Below, in pieces: positions 34,538 to 43,224 of a DNA stretch of 64,000 nt. The position numbers and the translations under genes were made by a program. The notes beneath the pieces were generated by a model. That model was not told where the DNA came from and did no database searches. It saw only the letters and a list, made by a program, of their open reading frames with translations. Numbering within the stretch: the first letter of the stretch is position 1; each line of letters begins with the position of its first letter. The DNA comes from Ignavibacteriales bacterium (GTDB lineage Bacteria; Bacteroidota; Ignavibacteria; Ignavibacteriales; Ignavibacteriaceae). Where the stretch lies: contig DPRR01000023.1 in NCBI GenBank assembly GCA_003538625.1, positions 1-64,000 on the forward strand. Direction: 5' to 3'.

Positions 34538-35447
34538 ACAATCTTTCTAGTTCATCGTTTGAGAAAAATTCTATTATTATTTCACCACCACCGTTTTTAT
34601 TTTGTGTGCATCGCACCTTAGTACCAAATATCTTTCTTAATTTATCTTCTACATCGCTAAGGTTAGAGTCATTTGTTTTTTTAGTCTTTATACTAAAAGA
34701 TTTTTTACTGGGAATACCTTCGCTAATAAGTTTTTTTGTAAGATATTCTACTTTTCTTACAGACAAATTATCTGCTAATATTCTTTCTAAAGCATACAAC
34801 TGTAAATCTTCACCTGGTAAATTAATTAATGCTCTTGCATGTCCTGCTGATATACTTTCATCGACCAGGCAAAGCTGAATTTTTTCTGGCAGTTTAAGTA
34901 ATCTGATAGAGTTAGCTATTGTCGTTCTATCCTTACCGACTTTATCAGCTATTTGTTCTTGAGTAAGATGACATTCATCCATTAATCTTTTGTAAGCTCT
35001 GCTAACTTCTATTGGATTTAAAGTTTCTCTTTGAATATTTTCTATCAAAGCAAGGGCTAACATTATTTCGTCAGAATCGACTTTTATTATATAAGCCGGA
35101 ATCTCTTTATAACCGATCTCAGTATAAGCTCTTAATCTTCGTTCACCTGATACTAGCTGATACTGATTACCTGCGATTCTTCTTACTGTAATTGGCTGGA
35201 TTAATCCATTTGCAATAATTGATTTTTTTAATTCAGCTAATGTGTCCGGATCGAAATTGACCCTGGGTTGAAAGGGATTTGGCGATATAAAATCTGTAGC
35301 AATCTTTGCAAGAACATCAACCTGTTTGCCATCATCAAATTGGATGTTATTATAGTCCTGAGATTTTTGTTCTTCAACTTCATTAAATCTGTTTGGATTG
35401 ATTAACGCATCCAATCCTCTTCCTAAACTTGATTTCATTTTACTCAT
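34500..35447 (-). CDS. parB: Chromosome-partitioning protein ParB
   Basis: This 315-aa protein is a ParB/Spo0J-type parS-binding CTPase. The N-terminal domain (about 50-140) has the CTP-binding GERRLRAYTEIG box, then the helix-turn-helix (LTQEQIADKVGKDRTTIANS). The C-terminal dimerisation domain ends LFELFEIINSKYN. It follows parA by 4 bp. No perfect parS site (TGTTTCACGTGAAACA) is visible in the window. The last 38 bp overlap the next gene's start. Confidence 0.95.
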   Translation of the reverse strand: MSKMKSSLGRGLDALINPNRFNEVEEQKSQDYNNIQFDDGKQVDVLAKIATDFISPNPFQPRVNFDPDTLAELKKSIIANGLIQPITVRRIAGNQYQLVSGERRLRAYTEIGYKEIPAYIIKVDSDEIMLALALIENIQRETLNPIEVSRAYKRLMDECHLTQEQIADKVGKDRTTIANSIRLLKLPEKIQLCLVDESISAGHARALINLPGEDLQLYALERILADNLSVRKVEYLTKKLISEGIPSKKSFSIKTKKTNDSNLSDVEDKLRKIFGTKVRCTQNKNGGGEIIIEFFSNDELERLFELFEIINSKYN

Positions 35448-35451
35448 ATCA

Positions 35452-36225
35452 TTAGTTTTTTAAAATACCTGAATTTTTTTCCAGCAGCTCTGCAGCTAAT
35501 GCCATGTAGTTTTGTGCACCGCTTGATATTGCATCATAAAGTATTATGGGTTTACCGTAACTGGGTGCCTCCGAAATCCTTACATTTCTATTTATTACGG
35601 TATTGTAAACTTTATCACCAAAATATTTTCTAACTTCTTCTGCAACCTGGTGGGATAATCTTAACCGCGTATCGAACATTGTGAGTAGTACACCTTCAAT
35701 AGCTAAATCTTTGTTAAAATGTTTTTTTACAATATTAATCGTGTTAAGCAGTTGTCCTAAGCCTTCTAAAGCAAAATACTCGCACTGAACAGGTATTAAT
35801 ACAGAGTTAGATGCGGTCAGTGAATTTAGAGTAAGCAATCCTAATGAAGGCGGACAATCAATTAAGATGTAGTCATAAGTGTTGTTAACTTCTGCAAGTG
35901 CGTTGCGTAAAAGACTTTCACGATTTTCAATATCAACCATTTCTATTTCTGCTCCAACAAGATTGATATTAGAAGGCAGCATATCAAGATACGGCATAAA
36001 TGTGTTGATAATAACTTCTTTAATGTTTTTGGATCCGACGAGAACTTCATAAACTGAAGGAGTTTGATTAGTTACACTTAATCCGGAAGATGAATTTGAT
36101 TGAGGGTCAATATCCACTAATAAAGTTCGTTTTTCAGCAGCGGCAAGCAATGAAGATAAATTTATCGTAGTGGTAGTTTTACCTACTCCGCCTTTCTGAT
36201 TTGCTATAGAAATTATTTTTGCCAT
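35452..36225 (-). CDS. parA: Chromosome-partitioning ATPase ParA
   Basis: This 257-aa protein is a Soj/ParA-type Walker ATPase. The deviant Walker A is KGGVGKTTTTINLS (about 10-23), and LLVDIDPQSNSSSG follows. Another conserved block is YDYILIDCPPSLGLL. ATG 36225 gives the usual MAKIISIANQKGGVGKT start; a longer in-frame version begins 60 bases upstream but is not family-like. parA is the first gene of parA-parB-DUF5683-Yip1. Confidence 0.95.
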   Translation of the reverse strand: MAKIISIANQKGGVGKTTTTINLSSLLAAAEKRTLLVDIDPQSNSSSGLSVTNQTPSVYEVLVGSKNIKEVIINTFMPYLDMLPSNINLVGAEIEMVDIENRESLLRNALAEVNNTYDYILIDCPPSLGLLTLNSLTASNSVLIPVQCEYFALEGLGQLLNTINIVKKHFNKDLAIEGVLLTMFDTRLRLSHQVAEEVRKYFGDKVYNTVINRNVRISEAPSYGKPIILYDAISSGAQNYMALAAELLEKNSGILKN

Positions 36226-36409
36226 TAAAATAGAATTATAAAAATTGAGTTTAAAGATAATTGAATGTAAGCTATATAGAAACAATTAAAAAACACTTTT
36301 AAAAAATTACTTTTACCAAATTAAACAGTAATTCCTGATTCGTATTACCAGGTTTTTGAGGAAATTGAGTCAAAGATAAAAATATTTTCTCCTTATGTTA
36401 GTTCAAAAA

Positions 36410-37087
36410 TTAAATTTCTATTTCCTCCCCAAAAGATAATATTTTACAGATTTTCCCTATTCCTTCTACCCTTTTTTTAAATTCATTTGGATCAGTATTT
36501 ATAACAGGAAAAGTATTATAATGTATTGGAATTGCAGTTTTAGGATTCGCCAATTCAACTGCTTTAACAGCATCCGTAATACCCATCGTATAATTATCAC
36601 CTATAGGAAGCAGCATATAATCAATAGGATTCATTTCACCAATTAATTTCATATCATAAAAAAGTCCGGTATCACCGGTATGATAAATTGTTTTCCCTTC
36701 AATCGTTATCAGCACACCGGAAGCCTCGCCGGTATATTGATTATCGGGGGAGAGTGAACCGTGGTGAGCGATTGTAAATTTTACTCTTCCAAATTCAAAA
36801 TTATGTGATCCGCCGATATGCATATTATGGGCGTTAAGTCCTTTTGATTTAACCCATTCTGCTAATTCATTAACGCAAATAAAAAGTGAGTTGCATCGCT
36901 TGCCAATCTTTAATCCGTCACCAACATGATCTCCATGCCCATGAGTAAATATTATGTACTTTGCATCAACATCTTTAGATTTTACAGGACTTACCGGATT
37001 ACCATCAAGAAAAGGGTCAATTAAAATTTTTATTCCATTTTTAGTAGTCAGTTGAAAGGCTGAATGGCCAAAATATTTAAGTTTCAT
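36410..37087 (-). CDS. UPF0173 metal-dependent hydrolase
   Basis: This 225-aa protein is a metallo-beta-lactamase-fold hydrolase of the UPF0173 family. It starts MKLKYFGHSAFQLTTKNG, with the metal motif THGHGDHVGD (HxHxDH), later IGGSHNFEFG, AHHGS, and YHTGDTGLF with PIGDNYTMGI. The length and motif order match the family. The substrate has not been defined. It is separated from parA by about 185 bp and follows the CHAD gene by 16 bp. Confidence 0.92.
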   Translation of the reverse strand: MKLKYFGHSAFQLTTKNGIKILIDPFLDGNPVSPVKSKDVDAKYIIFTHGHGDHVGDGLKIGKRCNSLFICVNELAEWVKSKGLNAHNMHIGGSHNFEFGRVKFTIAHHGSLSPDNQYTGEASGVLITIEGKTIYHTGDTGLFYDMKLIGEMNPIDYMLLPIGDNYTMGITDAVKAVELANPKTAIPIHYNTFPVINTDPNEFKKRVEGIGKICKILSFGEEIEI

Positions 37088-37103
37088 TCTTGTGTCTCCT
37101 CTG

Positions 37104-37559
37104 TTAAACTAATTGCTTTAAGAAATCTTTGAGTACTTTGCTCAAAGTAAAACTCATTAATTCCAACTTAAATTTTTCTTCCAAAAGAATTTTCTTATCC
37201 ACAGCTTTGTTGATGATTTCAGAATCAATTTTAACATTATTTTCACTTACAAGAGCATCAAAATTTTCAATAGTAATGTCAACATCCCGCACGCTGCCAG
37301 AAAGATCCTGAAGCAATTGAACTTTGTTGTAAAACTTAATAAATATCTTTTTATCGTAGCATACAATAAACAATTCCATTGAATAGCGGACGCGTCTTAA
37401 TGCAATTCTAACGTCATGCAAATTTTCAACCGTAAGATTTTTAAAATAAGATTGGGTATAATTCAATAAACTGTCTATACGGTTCCTCAATATCAGGTTA
37501 GCTGATTTTTTAAACTGTTTTGAATCCTTTAATTTTTCTATTTCCCATTTGCGTTTCAT
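37104..37559 (-). CDS. CHAD domain protein
   Basis: This 151-aa protein is a small CHAD domain, an alpha-helical polyphosphate-binding module rich in conserved histidine and arginine. VENLHDVRIALRRVRYSMEL is the signature. CHAD proteins occur with polyphosphate granules and CYTH enzymes. At about half the usual length it is a minimal version. It lies between the UPF0173 gene and a glycosyltransferase gene (7 bp gap), so it is probably in the same operon. Confidence 0.8.
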   Translation of the reverse strand: MKRKWEIEKLKDSKQFKKSANLILRNRIDSLLNYTQSYFKNLTVENLHDVRIALRRVRYSMELFIVCYDKKIFIKFYNKVQLLQDLSGSVRDVDITIENFDALVSENNVKIDSEIINKAVDKKILLEEKFKLELMSFTLSKVLKDFLKQLV

Positions 37560-37566
37560 ACTTATC

Positions 37567-38238
37567 TTATCTAAATAATATTTTTACAAATCCCGAAATC
37601 GCTTTAAAAGAATTCATCTTACTTTTTTCATCGCCGTATATTGTTGAGATATTCGTAAAGCCAATCCTAAAACCGGCTCTTGCAGCATATATTATCATTT
37701 CACTTTCAGCTTCATATCCAAATGAATGCGATTTTACTTTTTTAATAACCCTTGATCTATAAGCCCGGAAACCGCACTGGCTGTCCAAAATCTTCTGCCC
37801 GGTTTTTATCGATAGCAACCTGGAAGTAATTGTATTACTAATAACGCGTTGTATCGGCATAATTTTAATATCGTTAAGTCTATTGCCAATCACAATATCA
37901 TATTCTGCTGCTTTAGATAAAAAATCCGGAATGAATTCGGGATTATGCTGCTTGTCTGCATCAAGAGTAATTATTATATCAAAGCCTTGAACAATTGCTT
38001 CATCAAATCCGGATTGAAGCGCATATCCTTTACCGTAATTCCTATCAAGAGAAATTAGCTGGACCCGATCAAAATAATTAATTTTTTTAGTTGAATTGTC
38101 GGTAGAGCCATCATCAACAGCAAAAACTTTATCAACATATTCCAGTGTTTCTGTAACTACATCTGTTAAAAAATCTTCTTCATTATAAAAAGGAATAATT
38201 GCACATACTTTAATTTCTTGATTTAAGTTGTTCAACAA
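37567..38238 (-). CDS. Family 2 glycosyltransferase
   Basis: This 223-aa protein is a GT2 enzyme of the DPM1/dolichol-phosphate-mannose-synthase-like type. The N-terminal part contains VCAIIPFYNEEDFL, FAVDDGSTDNS (DxD-like), then ITLDADKQHNPE, and a CGFRAYRS box. It acts at the cytoplasmic face of the membrane but has no membrane segment itself. Its start overlaps the end of the cdaA gene by 29 bp. Confidence 0.92.
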   Translation of the reverse strand: MLNNLNQEIKVCAIIPFYNEEDFLTDVVTETLEYVDKVFAVDDGSTDNSTKKINYFDRVQLISLDRNYGKGYALQSGFDEAIVQGFDIIITLDADKQHNPEFIPDFLSKAAEYDIVIGNRLNDIKIMPIQRVISNTITSRLLSIKTGQKILDSQCGFRAYRSRVIKKVKSHSFGYEAESEMIIYAARAGFRIGFTNISTIYGDEKSKMNSFKAISGFVKILFR

Positions 38239-39028
38239 AACCTTTCCATCCTTTTTTCTCGGGGCCTTTTAATGATTTATTTAAAATCCGTTTCAGAGCA
38301 TCTTTGGATAATCCTTTTGTCAAAACACCATTTTCAGCGATAGAAATACTTCCTGTTTCTTCGGATACAATCACACTTATTACATCAGCCTGTTCGGATA
38401 TTCCTAAACCCGAGCGATGCCGCATACCAAGTCCTTCACCATTATAAGTTGTTTGTTGTGATAAAGGAAGAGTGCATCTGGCAGCTTCTATAAAATTTTT
38501 ATTTACAATAACAGCTCCATCGTGTAAAGATGATTTAGGATAAAAGATAGATGTTAGGAGTGCAACGCTTAGACGCGCATTTAATATTTCTCCTGTTTCC
38601 GCAAAACCCCTTATCCCGGATGATTTAATAAGAACTATAATTGCACCATGCTGATGTTGAGATAACTGGAAAGCAGCATCAACAATTATATCAGAAACTT
38701 CGTGTGATTCTGCTTTAGCAAAAACTTTGAAGAATGGATTACGGGCTAATAGAACCAATAGTCTTCTTATTTCCGGCTGGAATAAAATCACAAAAGCAAT
38801 TACCCAAATATCAGTAATTAATCTTAACAACCAGCTAACTGCTCTAAAGTTAAGAAGTTGAGAAATAAAGCTGACTAAAATTATTACAAGCAATCCAATG
38901 AATATTTGAGCAGCAATTGTTCCACGCAGAATCGTATAAAGCTTATAAAAGATAAATGATACAATTACGATATCAAGCACATCTGATAACGTAATTGTAA
39001 GAAATCCTATTTTGAAAAGATCAATCAT
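38210..39028 (-). CDS. cdaA: Diadenylate cyclase CdaA
   Basis: This 272-aa enzyme makes cyclic di-AMP from two ATP. Three N-terminal membrane helices (about 8-75) are followed by a DAC domain with the signature SSLHDGAVIVNKN (DGA) and MRHRSGLGISEQAD (RHR). The following gene in the operon is a glycosyltransferase; folP lies upstream by 6 bp, the usual CdaA neighbourhood in many Bacteroidota. The TrkA-type potassium gate in this genome is a plausible c-di-AMP target. Confidence 0.95.
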   Translation of the reverse strand: MIDLFKIGFLTITLSDVLDIVIVSFIFYKLYTILRGTIAAQIFIGLLVIILVSFISQLLNFRAVSWLLRLITDIWVIAFVILFQPEIRRLLVLLARNPFFKVFAKAESHEVSDIIVDAAFQLSQHQHGAIIVLIKSSGIRGFAETGEILNARLSVALLTSIFYPKSSLHDGAVIVNKNFIEAARCTLPLSQQTTYNGEGLGMRHRSGLGISEQADVISVIVSEETGSISIAENGVLTKGLSKDALKRILNKSLKGPEKKGWKGFVEQLKSRN

Positions 39029-39034
39029 GAATTA

Positions 39035-39862
39035 TTATAGAATATGTGAAACTAATTTAACCATTTGCATACAATATTTAACATTATGTGTTCGAATAAT
39101 TCTTGCAGATTTTAGGACTGATATGGTTTCCAAAATCACAGTGCCTACTTCCCTTTCATCTGCCTCAATCCCCAAAATCTTACCTATAAATGATTTTTTT
39201 GATAATCCAATTAATACTGGATAACCAAGTGATTGGAATTTTTCCAGATTCTTTATCAGCGTAAAATTATCTTCTATCCTTTTTCCAAATCCTATACCCG
39301 GATCGACAAATAATTTATTAACATTGTTTTCTTTAGTCTTCGTTATCTGAACGGATAAATAATCATAAACTTCTTTAATAACATCCTTATAAAAAGGATT
39401 TTGCTGCATAGTTTTTGGATTACCCTGTATATGCATAATTACAACTCCGGCATCGTACTGCTTAGCTACGTCAATCATACCGTTGTCAAAAGTCAGACCG
39501 CTTATATCATTTATTATTTGTGCACCGGAGTTTAACGCTTGTCTTGCAACTTCACTTTTTGTGGTATCGATAGAAATTATAGCATCTTTTCTTAATTGAG
39601 TCAGTTTTTTTATTACCGGTATAGTCCGTCTCAATTCTTCATCTTCCAATACAGGATCGGAACCTGGTCTGGTTGATTCACCGCCAATATCTATAATCGA
39701 AGCACCTTCATCAATTAATTTTAGTCCATGATCAACAGCATCGTTTACAGAAAAATATTTTCCGCCATCAGAAAAAGAATCAGGTGTAACGTTTACAATT
39801 CCCATTATTTTAGGAATGTCAAAACTTAATCTTTGATTTTTAAAGTTGTAATGATTAATCAA
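39035..39862 (-). CDS. folP: Dihydropteroate synthase
   Basis: This 275-aa TIM-barrel enzyme condenses pterin pyrophosphate with p-aminobenzoate in folate synthesis. Signatures: IMGIVNVTPDSFSDGGKYF (FolP motif 1), IDIGGESTRPGSDPV (pABA/pterin-binding loop), and a later FVDPGIGFGKRIEDNF. The length is typical. It is 6 bp upstream of cdaA in the same direction and is separated from rpe by a terminator, so folP-cdaA probably form one transcript start. Confidence 0.95.
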   Translation of the reverse strand: MINHYNFKNQRLSFDIPKIMGIVNVTPDSFSDGGKYFSVNDAVDHGLKLIDEGASIIDIGGESTRPGSDPVLEDEELRRTIPVIKKLTQLRKDAIISIDTTKSEVARQALNSGAQIINDISGLTFDNGMIDVAKQYDAGVVIMHIQGNPKTMQQNPFYKDVIKEVYDYLSVQITKTKENNVNKLFVDPGIGFGKRIEDNFTLIKNLEKFQSLGYPVLIGLSKKSFIGKILGIEADEREVGTVILETISVLKSARIIRTHNVKYCMQMVKLVSHIL

Positions 39863-39907
39863 TTTATTTTGAAAACTATTTTGTACAAAAAATAAACATA
39901 AATAAAA

Positions 39908-39928
39908 AAAGCGGTTTTAAGCCGCTTT
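39908..39928 (-). terminator. Intrinsic terminator after rpe
   Basis: AAAGCGG (39908-39914) and CCGCTTT (39922-39928) form a hairpin; read on the minus strand GCGGCTTAAAACCGC is followed by TTTTTTT. It lies 26 bp downstream of the rpe stop and upstream of folP, ending the PASTA-rpe transcript. Confidence 0.85.
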
Positions 39929-39953
39929 ATTAAAATTATAAGATTCACTTTTA

Positions 39954-40610
39954 TTACTTTGAAATTAAGTTTTTCAGTTCAGTTGCAGCAGCCGAAATAT
40001 TATCAGAATTAAATATTGAAGATCCCGCAACAAAAACATCGCAGCCTGCTTTTGAAATTGCACTAATATTTTTTGAACTGATACCGCCATCAACTTCGAT
40101 CAAAAAATTTGCTTTAAGAGATTTTCTTAATTCAACAGCTTCCTTAATCCTTCTCTCTGAATTAGAGATAAAACTCTGTCCGCCAAATCCCGGATTAACA
40201 GTCATAATTAATAGCAGATCTATATACTCAGCAATATCTACCAAAGAAGAAACGGGAGTTGATGGATTTATAACTACACCGGCTTTTGCTCCTATTTCTT
40301 TAATCCTATTTATTGTCCTGTTAAGATGAATTACTTCTTCAAAATGAACCGAAATTATATCCGCTCCGGCATTACGAAAATCTTCTAAAAACAGATCCGG
40401 ATTTTCAATCATCAAATGGACATCTAATGGAAGCTTTGTACATTTTTTTACTGCCTTAACAACTACAGGTCCAAATGTAATATTTGGAACAAAATGTCCA
40501 TCCATTATATCACAATGAATCCAATCAGCACCGCTCATTTCAACCAATCTAATTTGCTGGGCAAGATTAGATAAATCTGCAGATAATATTGATGGAGCTA
40601 ATAGTTTCAT
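39954..40610 (-). CDS. rpe: Ribulose-phosphate 3-epimerase
   Basis: This 218-aa TIM-barrel enzyme interconverts ribulose-5-phosphate and xylulose-5-phosphate. The signatures are clear: LLAPSILSADLSNLAQQI, DWIHCDIMDGHFVPNITFGP, HLMIENPD, VNPGFGGQSFI and EVDGGI. The length is as expected. It directly abuts the PASTA-protein gene (stop to start, no gap) and ends at an intrinsic terminator. Confidence 0.96.
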   Translation of the reverse strand: MKLLAPSILSADLSNLAQQIRLVEMSGADWIHCDIMDGHFVPNITFGPVVVKAVKKCTKLPLDVHLMIENPDLFLEDFRNAGADIISVHFEEVIHLNRTINRIKEIGAKAGVVINPSTPVSSLVDIAEYIDLLLIMTVNPGFGGQSFISNSERRIKEAVELRKSLKANFLIEVDGGISSKNISAISKAGCDVFVAGSSIFNSDNISAAATELKNLISK

Positions 40611-41378
40611 TTAATTCTCCTGGGGAATTTCCGGTCGTTCCTGAATAGATCCCTCTTTTGTAATGAATAGATCAACTGAATTTCCTGAATTTAATTTATT
40701 ACCTGGGGCGGGATATTGATCCAGAACTGTATTTGGAAGGAGTGTACTCGAAATCTGATAATTAACTTTTCCGACAACAAGCATGCTATCTTTTAAAATA
40801 CGAGATGCTTCTGTTAAAGATTTACCTATAAGATCCGGAACCATAATATTACCTGTACCGCTGCCGATACTTACAGATATTCCTACACTTTGTCCTTTTC
40901 TCAGTTTAGTGCCTTCTGCAAATTCCTGATCAAACACCATATCCTTCGGTTGTGTGGATGCAACTTCGTCAATCTTTCCAAGTTTTAATCCTATGCGTTC
41001 AAGAGATAATCTGGAATCTCTAACTGATTTACCTTTAAGCAACGGAACAGAAATAATCTGATCACCGCCACTTATAAAAAGATATATAGTTCTGCCTTCT
41101 TTAACAATTTTACCAGCTTCAGGTTTTTGCAGAAATATTCTGCCGGGTGGAAGTGATACGCCAAATGATGTATCGGCTATTGAAGGATTAAAGTCCTCAT
41201 CTTTTAACGTCTGAAAAGCTTCACTTTCTGTCATTCCCACTACATTCGGGACATTAACTTCTGAACCGCTTACATAAATAGGAAATAAGATATAATTAAA
41301 TATTAACACCAGAGTTACTAGTATTCCAAATATTATTAAAGCTTTTTTTACAAGTTTATTTTCGAGTAGTTTTTTCAT
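40611..41378 (-). CDS. PASTA-domain membrane protein without kinase
   Basis: This 255-aa protein has one N-terminal membrane segment (about 12-32) and three PASTA repeats (about 38-105, 106-175, 176-245). Examples are VPNVVGMTESEAFQTLKDED, VPLLKGKSVRDSRLSLERIG and VPDLIGKSLTEASRILKDS. PASTA domains bind peptidoglycan muropeptides, usually attached to a Ser/Thr kinase or penicillin-binding protein. Here they stand alone, a form common in Bacteroidota/Ignavibacteriota, so it may anchor to peptidoglycan or partner a separate kinase. ATG 41378 is chosen over an in-frame TTG 36 bp upstream. Confidence 0.9.
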   Translation of the reverse strand: MKKLLENKLVKKALIIFGILVTLVLIFNYILFPIYVSGSEVNVPNVVGMTESEAFQTLKDEDFNPSIADTSFGVSLPPGRIFLQKPEAGKIVKEGRTIYLFISGGDQIISVPLLKGKSVRDSRLSLERIGLKLGKIDEVASTQPKDMVFDQEFAEGTKLRKGQSVGISVSIGSGTGNIMVPDLIGKSLTEASRILKDSMLVVGKVNYQISSTLLPNTVLDQYPAPGNKLNSGNSVDLFITKEGSIQERPEIPQEN

Positions 41379-41488
41379 TGCATCAAATATATCAATAGCG
41401 CAAATTTTTAACAAACTATTGTCCTATCTGAGTATCATACTTTTGTTCTTAAAATAATTAGATTATACGTATCTATTAGATTTATTTT

Positions 41489-43099
41489 ATGTACAAAAGT
41501 TATTACTACCTTAACAGATTAATTGTCGAATTAAACAATATTCTTGTCGGGAAAAAAATTTTAAACATTTTTTCTCAGGATAAAGATCGTTTAATTATAG
41601 AAATTGATGGCAAAGATGAATTATTTATAGAAATGTCAGTGAATCATTCCGATCCTTATATTAACATAAGAGAAAGATTCAGCAGGGCAAAAAAAAATAC
41701 GATAGGGTTTTTTCAGGATTTAATTAATACAACTATTAAAAATGTATTAATAGCATCAGATGATCGAATTATAAAATTTGAAACTGATTCAGGGGATTTA
41801 TTTTTTGCTATTCGCGGCAAATTCACAAACGTTTTCTCTAATTCTGTTGAGTTTTTATCTTTTAAAAATGAAAACAATGAAAATTTAATTGATTTCAAAA
41901 ACGAATTCCTTTCAAAATATTTTCATAATCGATTTGATATTCCTGATTCTGATAGTCTTGCAGGTAAAAGCATTGAAGAAATCAGAAAAACATATCGCTT
42001 TATTGGTCGTGAAATAGAAAATGAAGTTAATGCAAGAAAATCTGATAATGATAATGATTCGGAAGTACTGCTTAATGTTTTGCAAGATATTTTTGCAGAA
42101 GATCCTGTTGTTTATAGTAATGAAAGGATTGGAGAAATCCACATCGCTTTCAATTCTCTAAGAATATTTTCTGAGTATAAAAAAGAACAATTTGACAGCC
42201 TTATTAAAGCATTCAATTATTTTTTAATAAAAAGATATCAGTTTGAAGAAAAAAATAGTAAGCTAAAAAAAATCGTTTCTCACTTAGAGAAGGAGTTAAA
42301 AAAAAATGCGTCCAGATTGAATAATCTTCTAACTGTAGTTCAAAATGGTTCACATGAACAAGAATACAATAAAATTGCAAATCTTTTATTAATAAATTTA
42401 AATAAGCTGCATCCCGGACAATCGGAGATTGAAATTGAAGATATATATAATCAGGATGAAAAATTATTAATAAAAATCGATCCTAAATTATCTCCGAAGA
42501 AAAATATAGATAAATATTTTGAAAAATCACGTGACAGTAAAATCAATTTTGAGAAATCAAATAAGTTATATTTGAATACACAAAAAGAATTTGAAAAGTT
42601 AAAACGCTATCAGGATTTGATTACTAAAGATTTAACGATTATGGAAATAAACAAGATAATGCAGGATTTAAAAATTAATACAGAAGAAAAATCAAATTCT
42701 TTAGTTGATATTGGAATTAAGTTCAAACATTATGTAATTGAAAAAAAATATCATGTTTATGTTGGAAAAGATTCTCAGAATAATGATTTGTTAACCACCA
42801 GGTTTGCAAGACAAAATGATTTCTGGTTTCATGCAAGATCAGTTTCCGGATCACACGTAGTATTAAGGGTCGATAATTCCAAAGAAGCTATCCCAAAAAA
42901 TATTTTTAAAAAAACCGCTTCACTTGCAGCATATCATAGCAAAGCTAAAAGTGCAGGAATTGTTCCGGTTTCCTATACACTAAAAAAATATGTAATCAAA
43001 CGTAAAGGAATGCCCGTTGGTCAGGTTTCTTTGCTTAAAGAGGATGTGTTATTAGTCAAACCTGAGATTCCAGGTGATGCAGATTATTTAACAGAGTGA
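41489..43099 (+). CDS. rqcH: NFACT (RqcH-type) ribosome quality-control protein
   Basis: This 536-aa protein matches the NFACT family, homologous to RqcH, which adds alanine tails to stalled nascent chains. The NFACT-N domain (1-230) starts MYKSYYYLNRLIVELNNILVG. A coiled coil covers about 255-400. The C-terminal NFACT-R domain (about 410-530) has KYHVYVGKDSQNNDLLT, FWFHARSVSGSHVVLR and an AAYHSKAKSAG block. The gene is divergent to the PASTA-rpe operon, with 110 bp between starts. Assignment to RqcH is by domain order; a fibronectin-binding label is common but misleading. Confidence 0.9.
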   Translation: MYKSYYYLNRLIVELNNILVGKKILNIFSQDKDRLIIEIDGKDELFIEMSVNHSDPYINIRERFSRAKKNTIGFFQDLINTTIKNVLIASDDRIIKFETDSGDLFFAIRGKFTNVFSNSVEFLSFKNENNENLIDFKNEFLSKYFHNRFDIPDSDSLAGKSIEEIRKTYRFIGREIENEVNARKSDNDNDSEVLLNVLQDIFAEDPVVYSNERIGEIHIAFNSLRIFSEYKKEQFDSLIKAFNYFLIKRYQFEEKNSKLKKIVSHLEKELKKNASRLNNLLTVVQNGSHEQEYNKIANLLLINLNKLHPGQSEIEIEDIYNQDEKLLIKIDPKLSPKKNIDKYFEKSRDSKINFEKSNKLYLNTQKEFEKLKRYQDLITKDLTIMEINKIMQDLKINTEEKSNSLVDIGIKFKHYVIEKKYHVYVGKDSQNNDLLTTRFARQNDFWFHARSVSGSHVVLRVDNSKEAIPKNIFKKTASLAAYHSKAKSAGIVPVSYTLKKYVIKRKGMPVGQVSLLKEDVLLVKPEIPGDADYLTE

Positions 43100-43224
43100 A
43101 TTATTTCTATTAAATATTTGTGTTTAATGAAAATTATGATATATTTTAATCACATTTCAATCGAATTAGGAATAAATGTAAAAAGTTGTTCTAAATCTAA
43201 AAATCACAACTAAATGAGGAAAAT

